DNA from: an uncultured Prevotellaceae bacterium
GTDB taxonomy: Bacteria; Bacteroidota; Bacteroidia; Bacteroidales; Bacteroidaceae
Length of the DNA stretch: 36,148 nt
Direction of reading: 5' to 3'
NCBI GenBank assembly: GCA_946184125.1
Contig: CAMHEL010000019.1
Location: 1-36,148 of the forward strand
The stretch's first letter is position 1. Each line of letters opens with the position of its first letter. The position numbers were made by a program, and so were the translations under genes. Positions 32,533 to 36,148 of the stretch are shown in pieces. The notes beneath the pieces are model-generated. The model ran no database searches. It saw only the letters and a list, made by a program, of their open reading frames with translations, and was not told the DNA's origin.

Positions 32533-32573
32533 GCTCGATAAATAGGAGCGTGGGGTTCTCCTATTTATCGAGC
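32533..32573. terminator. 16-bp hairpin between convergent genes
   Basis: GCTCGATAAATAGGAG (32533-32548) pairs perfectly with 32558-32573 around a nine-base loop. It starts 13 bases after the transposase stop and lies before the stop of the convergent GTPase gene. The U-run on the plus strand is weak (CACTGTCTTTT). It may be a two-way terminator. Confidence 0.55.
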
Positions 32574-32595
32574 CACTGTCTTTTCGATTGAAATC

Positions 32596-33924
32596 TTATC
32601 TCTCAACCAGGCACTTGTCGAGTTCTCTGCGGATATAGTCTTTGTCCAGGTGCTGGCCGATGAACACGATTTTCTGCATCCTGTCGCCGTAGGTCTCATC
32701 CCAGTCACGCACGAGGCCTGGCTCACGTTCCATCAGGTCAAGCAGTTCCTGGCGGGGCATGGTGGCATACCATTTCCCGATGTCCTTCACGCTCACCTGT
32801 TTGCCCGACTGTTCGAAAAGGTAGCAGTTGTCGAATTCGTTGCTGAAATAGCATAGCCCTTTGGCGCGGATGACACCCTTGGGCCACTTGCGGGCAACAA
32901 ACTCATCAAACAGGCCGAAATCCAGTGGCTGACGACGGAAATAGACGAAAGTGCCGATGCCATACTCCTCCACTTCGCCGCCATCGTGATGATGATGGTG
33001 GTGATGATGATGGTGATGCTCATGCTCGTCGTCATCATCGTCGTCGTCGTCATGATGGTGGTGGTGCTCGTGCTCATCATCATCATCGTCATCGTCGTCA
33101 TGATGATGGTGCTCATGCTCGTCATCATCGTCATCGTCATGATGGTGGTGCTCATGCTCGTCGTCATCATCATCGTCGTCATCCTCATCGATATGTTTCT
33201 CGAGTTCTTTCACCCATGTGGGCGACGAAGCCACTTTCTGGAAGTCGAACAGGTGCGTGTTGAGGATTTTCTCCAATGGCACATCGCCATAGTCGCATTC
33301 GATGATGGTGGCGCTGGGCTGGAGGGAGTGTACTATCTGGCGGAGATATTCCAGTTCCTGGGCTGTCACCTCTGAGGCTTTGTTGAGCAGAACGATATTG
33401 CAGAACTCTATCTGCTGGATGACCAGGTTCTCGATATCCTCATCGTCGATGTCGCTCTTCAGCAAGTCGCTGCCTCCGCCGAAATCGCTCTTCATACGGA
33501 GGGCGTCGACGACGGTCACGATGCAGTCGAGACGGCAAAGACCATCTTTCACCATTTCCACGCCCATCGAGGGGATGGAGCAGATGGTTTGGGCGATGGG
33601 CTCCGGCTCGCAGATGCCACTGGCCTCTATCACGATGTAGTCAAAGCGCCGCATACTGGTGATGTCGCGAAGTTGCTCTATCAGGTCCATCTTCAATGTG
33701 CAGCAGATGCAGCCGTTCTGCAATGCTACCAAACTATCGTCTTTCTTGCCTACTACACCACCTTTTTCTATTAGGTCGGCGTCGATGTTCACCTCACCGA
33801 TGTCATTCACTATGACGGCGAACTTGATGCCGCGTCGGTTGGATAGAATCCGGTTGAGCAATGTCGTCTTGCCACTGCCTAAATAGCCGGTAAGCAGCAA
33901 TACAGGAATTTCTGGAACAGTCAT
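32596..33924 (-). CDS. COG0523 (CobW/ZNG1-type) metal-chaperone GTPase with Asp/His repeats
   Basis: A 442-aa G3E-class P-loop GTPase. The P-loop is G13-YLGSGKTT, the metal-binding GCICC motif has C72, C74 and C75, and the CobW C-terminal domain starts at about residue 315 (GTFVYFRRQPLDF). The usual NKxD guanine motif reads NKAS. Between the two domains, about 70 residues are blocks of Asp alternating with HEHHHH in four copies, a large metal-binding hinge. Family members deliver zinc (or cobalt, nickel) to enzymes under metal shortage; zinc is the likely metal but inferred. The ATG at 33924 is preferred over an in-frame GTG at 33957, which lies inside an inverted repeat. It is a single-gene unit. 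Confidence 0.88.
   Translation of the reverse strand: MTVPEIPVLLLTGYLGSGKTTLLNRILSNRRGIKFAVIVNDIGEVNIDADLIEKGGVVGKKDDSLVALQNGCICCTLKMDLIEQLRDITSMRRFDYIVIEASGICEPEPIAQTICSIPSMGVEMVKDGLCRLDCIVTVVDALRMKSDFGGGSDLLKSDIDDEDIENLVIQQIEFCNIVLLNKASEVTAQELEYLRQIVHSLQPSATIIECDYGDVPLEKILNTHLFDFQKVASSPTWVKELEKHIDEDDDDDDDDEHEHHHHDDDDDDEHEHHHHDDDDDDDDEHEHHHHHDDDDDDDDEHEHHHHHHHHHHHDGGEVEEYGIGTFVYFRRQPLDFGLFDEFVARKWPKGVIRAKGLCYFSNEFDNCYLFEQSGKQVSVKDIGKWYATMPRQELLDLMEREPGLVRDWDETYGDRMQKIVFIGQHLDKDYIRRELDKCLVER
32984..33192 (-). repeat. coding repeats for the Asp/His tract
   Basis: Near-tandem copies, about 40-60 bases each, of GAT/GAC runs followed by GAGCATGAGCACCACCATCA-like blocks. They encode four (Asp)6-8-Glu-His-Glu-(His)4-11 units of uneven length. 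Such arrays change length easily by slippage or recombination. Confidence 0.8.
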
Positions 33925-33951
33925 ATTTCTATACTTTATTTTTATTTGTTC

Positions 33952-33979
33952 GTTCACTATGGGTCACCCCGCAGTGAAC
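33952..33979 (-). promoter_or_regulatory. inverted repeat before the GTPase gene
   Basis: GTTCACT (33952-33958) and AGTGAAC (33973-33979) are perfect inverted repeats. Inside lies a second palindrome GGGT-C-ACCC. It sits between the -7 box and the ATG, so it could be an operator for a metal-responsive repressor or an RNA hairpin in the leader. Confidence 0.4.
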
Positions 33980-33996
33980 ATTTTTCAATTAACTTG

Positions 33997-34004
33997 CAAA
34001 GTTA
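33997..34004 (-). promoter_or_regulatory. -7 box for the GTPase gene
   Basis: Minus-strand TAACTTTG fits TAnnTTTG. It implies a leader of about 65 bases before the ATG at 33924. No clear -33 TTTG is seen. Confidence 0.45.
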
Positions 34005-34112
34005 CTCAAAAATCATGATATGCGCACACTCCTTGCATAAGAATTACATTTTTTTAAAAGTGGCGACAAATCATGAGTGACTATTCAGCGAATCAACTAA
34101 TAAAGTAATGTT

Positions 34113-34135
34113 CGTCGGGATTTGCAATCCCGACG
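34113..34135. repeat. core hairpin 1
   Basis: CGTCGGGATT, loop TGC, AATCCCGACG: a perfect 10-bp stem built on the core GGATTTGCAATCC. Confidence 0.75.
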
Positions 34136-34144
34136 CATTGAATA

Positions 34145-34161
34145 TCGGATTTGCAATCCGA
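34145..34161. repeat. core hairpin 2
   Basis: TCGGATT, loop TGC, AATCCGA: a perfect 7-bp stem with the same core and loop as hairpin 1. Confidence 0.7.
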
Positions 34162-34191
34162 AAATCGCATTATAAATGCTTAAACTCCATG

Positions 34192-34214
34192 CAGGTGGAT
34201 TGCAAATCCACCTG
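34192..34214. repeat. core hairpin 3, inverted orientation
   Basis: CAGGTGGATT, loop GCA, AATCCACCTG: a perfect 10-bp stem. Its centre is the reverse complement of the core of hairpins 1 and 2. The outer stem sequence differs while stem complementarity is kept. Confidence 0.75.
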
Positions 34215-34263
34215 AACGTAAGAATCGCTGAATAATTACAAATCATGAGTGATTCAGACCTGA

Positions 34264-34326
34264 AAATCGCGATTAAGCAAGAGCAAAAACAAGCTTGCTT
34301 GAGTTTTTGCCGAGCAAGAGCGATTT
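34264..34326. repeat. nested imperfect palindrome
   Basis: AAATCGC (34264-34270) pairs with GCGATTT (34320-34326), and GCAAAAAC (34283-34290) pairs with GTTTTTGC (34303-34310) around an AAGC/GCTT centre. A direct repeat GCAAGAGC occurs at 34277 and 34314. It could be another decayed mobile repeat or a structured RNA end. Confidence 0.4.
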
Positions 34327-34364
34327 ATTTAAAGGGCATAAGCCATTGATTTTAAGGATTTTGC

Positions 34365-34392
34365 CTCAAATCTCAAATCTCAAATCTCAAAC
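34365..34392. repeat. heptamer tandem repeat
   Basis: Four tandem copies of CTCAAAT (the last is CTCAAAC), ending two bases before the stop codon of the TIGR03915 gene. A typical slippage repeat. Confidence 0.8.
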
Positions 34393-34394
34393 CT

Positions 34395-35171
34395 CTACTG
34401 CTTCTCAGTCAGGTATTTCCAATATCGTCGTGGCATATCGTTGAGTTGTTTGCGGGGGTTGAGGCGTTCACGGATGCAGATGGCTTTGAAATAGGTGCGC
34501 CAGAGCTCCTGCAACATCCGGTCGTCGTCGCTAATGACGGCATCGGCGAGTTTGCCATCGGTGAGTGAGAAAGGAACAGATGCCTCGTCCTCAAAGGTGA
34601 TACGGAGGGGAGGCGAAGAGCCGTCGTAGTGGTAGCCGTAGTGGCGGTGGGCTTCATTGATAAGCCATGGCTGGTCGTTGAATCGGTCGTGGAAATGGTC
34701 GATGATGAGGGGCAGCACATTATGGTCGGGCGAGATGACGGCGAGGTAAGTGCCGTCTTTCGCCTTCTGAAATCGCACGAACTGCATCATGCGGTGGGCT
34801 TCATGCATCACACGGCGGGCTATCTGTGTCACTGTCAGCACGTCAGAGTCGGCGAAGTTGCGCACCGTCTTCTTGCCCGAGCGGAACACCTTGCAGACAT
34901 ACATGAACAGCGGTTGCCACAGTTCTGCCAGTTCCGACAGTTGACTGACGGAAATCAACCGCAAGGCATCTTTCGGCAACTGCTTCTCCAGACCGGTCCA
35001 TACGCGGCGCGCCTTCTCGCCGTCGGTGGTCACCATATAGGTGCGCTCACAGAACAGGGGCATCACGTCGCCGCCCGTCAGCAACCGCTCTGGCTGTTCT
35101 TTCAACAGGAAGGCGTCAAACACAGCCGAGAGCAGACCGTCCATCGTCCCGTCAAACACATATACCGTCAT
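34395..35171 (-). CDS. TIGR03915-family putative DNA repair protein (DUF4130)
   Basis: A 258-aa cytoplasmic protein starting MTVYVFDGTMDGLLSAVFDA, the usual start of the TIGR03915/DUF4130 family, and ending NDMPRRYWKYLTEK, also typical. In between, HEAHRMMQFVRFQKAKDGTY and LIIDHFHDRFNDQPWLI are recognisable family segments. The family is linked with DNA repair or base processing through its constant pairing with a radical SAM protein, and its biochemical activity is not established. Its ATG overlaps the stop of that partner gene by four bases (ATGA), so the two are co-translated. Confidence 0.85.
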   Translation of the reverse strand: MTVYVFDGTMDGLLSAVFDAFLLKEQPERLLTGGDVMPLFCERTYMVTTDGEKARRVWTGLEKQLPKDALRLISVSQLSELAELWQPLFMYVCKVFRSGKKTVRNFADSDVLTVTQIARRVMHEAHRMMQFVRFQKAKDGTYLAVISPDHNVLPLIIDHFHDRFNDQPWLINEAHRHYGYHYDGSSPPLRITFEDEASVPFSLTDGKLADAVISDDDRMLQELWRTYFKAICIRERLNPRKQLNDMPRRYWKYLTEKQ

Positions 35172-36148
35172 TCTCCAAAGTCGAGTTTCAGTTGTCTTTC
35201 ATCTGCCGCCCGCTTCCGCTGGGTCTTCGACACGAGCAAGGGTCGCAGACGCTCGGGGCGCAGTTCGTTGATGCCTACGATGGGCTGCGAGAAGGTGGAG
35301 GTCAGTTCGCCACAGGTGATGAAGTACTGGGCCTTCTTCATCACTACGCCCATTTTCTTCAGGTGGTAGGATGTCAGCCGTCCCGACTGACGGGCGTTCA
35401 CGATGAGCCATGCCGACTTGGTGCCAAGACCTGGCACGCGCAGCAGCGTCTCATAGTCGGCGGTGTTGATGTCGACGGGGAAAAACTCGGGGTGGCGCAG
35501 CGCCCAGGCCAGTTTGGGGTCTATCTCCAAGTCGAGGTGGGCATGGCGGTCGTCCACTATCTCATCCACCGTGAAGTGATAGAACCGCAACAGCCAGTCG
35601 GCCTGGTAGAGGCGGTTCTCGCGCACGAGGGGCGGTTGCTTCAGAACGGGCAGACGAGGGTCGTAGGTGTTCACGCTGATGTAGCCCGAATAATAGACGC
35701 GGCGCATCTGTGCCCGGCTGTAGAGTGATGACGACATCTGCAGAATGTCGCGGTCGGTATCGCTCGTCGCCCCCACGATGATTTGTGTCGATTGACCGGC
35801 AGGCACGAAGCGGGGCGCATGGCGGAATTTGCGGCGCTCCTCCTTGTTCTCAATGATGCCCTGACGGATGATTTTCATGGGTTCGAACACGCTCTTGTGG
35901 TCTTTTTCGGGAGCAAGGAGTTTGAGCGATTCTTCCCGCGGTATCTCGATGTTCACGCTCATGCGGTCGGCCCATCGGCCAGCCTCTGCCAGCAGTTCCT
36001 GCGATGCGCCAGGGATGCTCTTGAGGTGGATATAGCCGTTGAAGCGGTGTATCGTTCGCAGGTCGCGGACGATGGCTACAAGGCGCCGCATCGTGTAGTC
36101 GGGGTCGCGCACCACACCACTCGACAGAAACAGACCCTCGATAAAGTT
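35168..36148 (-). CDS. putative DNA modification/repair radical SAM protein (TIGR03916), C-terminal part
   Basis: The last 326 codons of a gene whose start lies beyond the right edge. The frame stays open to the last base, with NFIEGLFLSSGVVRDPDYTM as its first visible residues. The part seen covers the end of the radical SAM barrel (FNGYIHLKSIPGASQELLAE, VNIEIPREES) and a helix-hairpin-helix DNA-binding region (VDINTADYETLLRVPGLGTK). The cluster-binding CxxxCxxC is in the missing N-terminus. The family pairs with the TIGR03915 protein encoded next to it. The GTG at 36115 is an internal Val codon and not the start. Confidence 0.87.
   Translation of the reverse strand, partial: NFIEGLFLSSGVVRDPDYTMRRLVAIVRDLRTIHRFNGYIHLKSIPGASQELLAEAGRWADRMSVNIEIPREESLKLLAPEKDHKSVFEPMKIIRQGIIENKEERRKFRHAPRFVPAGQSTQIIVGATSDTDRDILQMSSSLYSRAQMRRVYYSGYISVNTYDPRLPVLKQPPLVRENRLYQADWLLRFYHFTVDEIVDDRHAHLDLEIDPKLAWALRHPEFFPVDINTADYETLLRVPGLGTKSAWLIVNARQSGRLTSYHLKKMGVVMKKAQYFITCGELTSTFSQPIVGINELRPERLRPLLVSKTQRKRAADERQLKLDFGE

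Larger units (their letters stand above)
34066..34252. mobile_element. MITE-like element with flanking direct repeats
   Basis: ACAAATCATGAGTGA occurs twice exactly, at 34066-34080 and 34238-34252. Just inside are near-perfect 13-base inverted repeats, TATTCAGCGAATC (34082-34094) and GAATCGCTGAATA (34222-34234), with one mismatch. Between them are three short hairpins with a common core. This is the plan of a small non-autonomous element (about 155 bases) flanked by a duplicated target, or of a REP cluster. The direct repeat is long for a usual target duplication, and the similarity continues weakly into TTCAG after the right copy, so it may instead be part of the element. No coding capacity. 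Confidence 0.55.
34005..34394. other. non-coding stretch rich in repeats
   Basis: No plausible gene lies between the GTPase promoter and the stop of the TIGR03915 gene. The stretch holds a MITE-like element, three core hairpins, a second palindromic block and a heptamer tandem repeat, listed separately. I see no promoter for the TIGR genes here because they are read toward this region. Confidence 0.6.

Noticed and set aside
31414..32573. Complete insertion sequence around the HUH transposase
   Set aside because: No IS200/IS605 end hairpins at both sides, no tnpB and no target duplication were found; a lone RAYT gene fits better.
32984..33192. CRISPR-like array of short repeats
   Set aside because: The repeats are not evenly spaced by unique spacers; they stay in frame within the GTPase gene and encode Asp/His blocks.
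33925..33957. GTG start for the GTPase gene at 33957
   Set aside because: It lies inside the inverted repeat, and the family N-terminus begins at the ATG at 33924.
1..36148. tRNA, rRNA or tmRNA genes
   Set aside because: No cloverleaf-like segment or conserved rRNA stretch was recognised in the intergenic regions by eye.

Overview
The window reads as a chromosomal segment of a Bacteroidales bacterium, most likely a Prevotella/Segatella-type member of the Prevotellaceae. The evidence is: several promoters of the Bacteroidetes form TTTG-N19-21-TAnnTTTG; a 290-aa primary sigma factor without region 1.1; a BspA-type leucine-rich-repeat protein ending in a dockerin-like module; a CotH protein with a type IX-like C-terminal tail; GldB-like and DUF5686-like envelope proteins; and an EF-G2 paralogue of the Bacteroides kind. 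I see no rRNA, tRNA or CRISPR array.

Layout. Positions 1-6208 hold an unusual membrane/secondary-metabolism-like locus: a MATE transporter fused to an RsbW-like ATPase, two paralogous polytopic proteins (DUF6056-like, possibly GT-C glycosyltransferases), and between the paralogues a stand-alone NRPS-type condensation domain. 6324-12062 is a two-gene RND efflux operon in which the inner-membrane pump and the outer-membrane channel are one 1516-codon reading frame with a lipobox at the junction. 12133-14434 is a divergent EF-G (fusA2) unit with its own promoter and terminator. 14503-17636 holds a DUF5686-like outer-membrane protein and rpoD. 17807-20962 has a CDF metal transporter divergent from an FKBP isomerase and an EamA permease.

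21024-26192 contains the BspA-like surface protein, divergent from a GldB-like lipoprotein that is followed by a GH106-like rhamnosidase broken by a one-base frameshift in a G-run. 26237-31339 is a probable minus-strand operon, read from its promoter as: a 47-aa ORF, a 56-aa single-span membrane protein translationally coupled to CotH, a secreted CotH protein, an HExxH lipoprotein and an Xaa-Pro aminopeptidase. 31414-32573 is a REP-type Y1 (HUH) transposase gene with an extra C-terminal domain. 32596-33924 is a COG0523 metal-chaperone GTPase with a long Asp/His repeat tract. 33925-34394 is non-coding and carries a MITE-like element with three small hairpins sharing the core GGATTTGCAATCC. 34395-36148 holds the TIGR03915/TIGR03916 DNA-repair pair, the second gene running off the window.

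The most distinctive items are the RND-OMF polyprotein with its internal lipoprotein signal, the MATE-ATPase fusion beside a lone condensation domain, the MITE/REP hairpin cluster near a HUH transposase, and the coupled small ORFs ahead of CotH. All family assignments come from reading motifs by eye; no searches were run.
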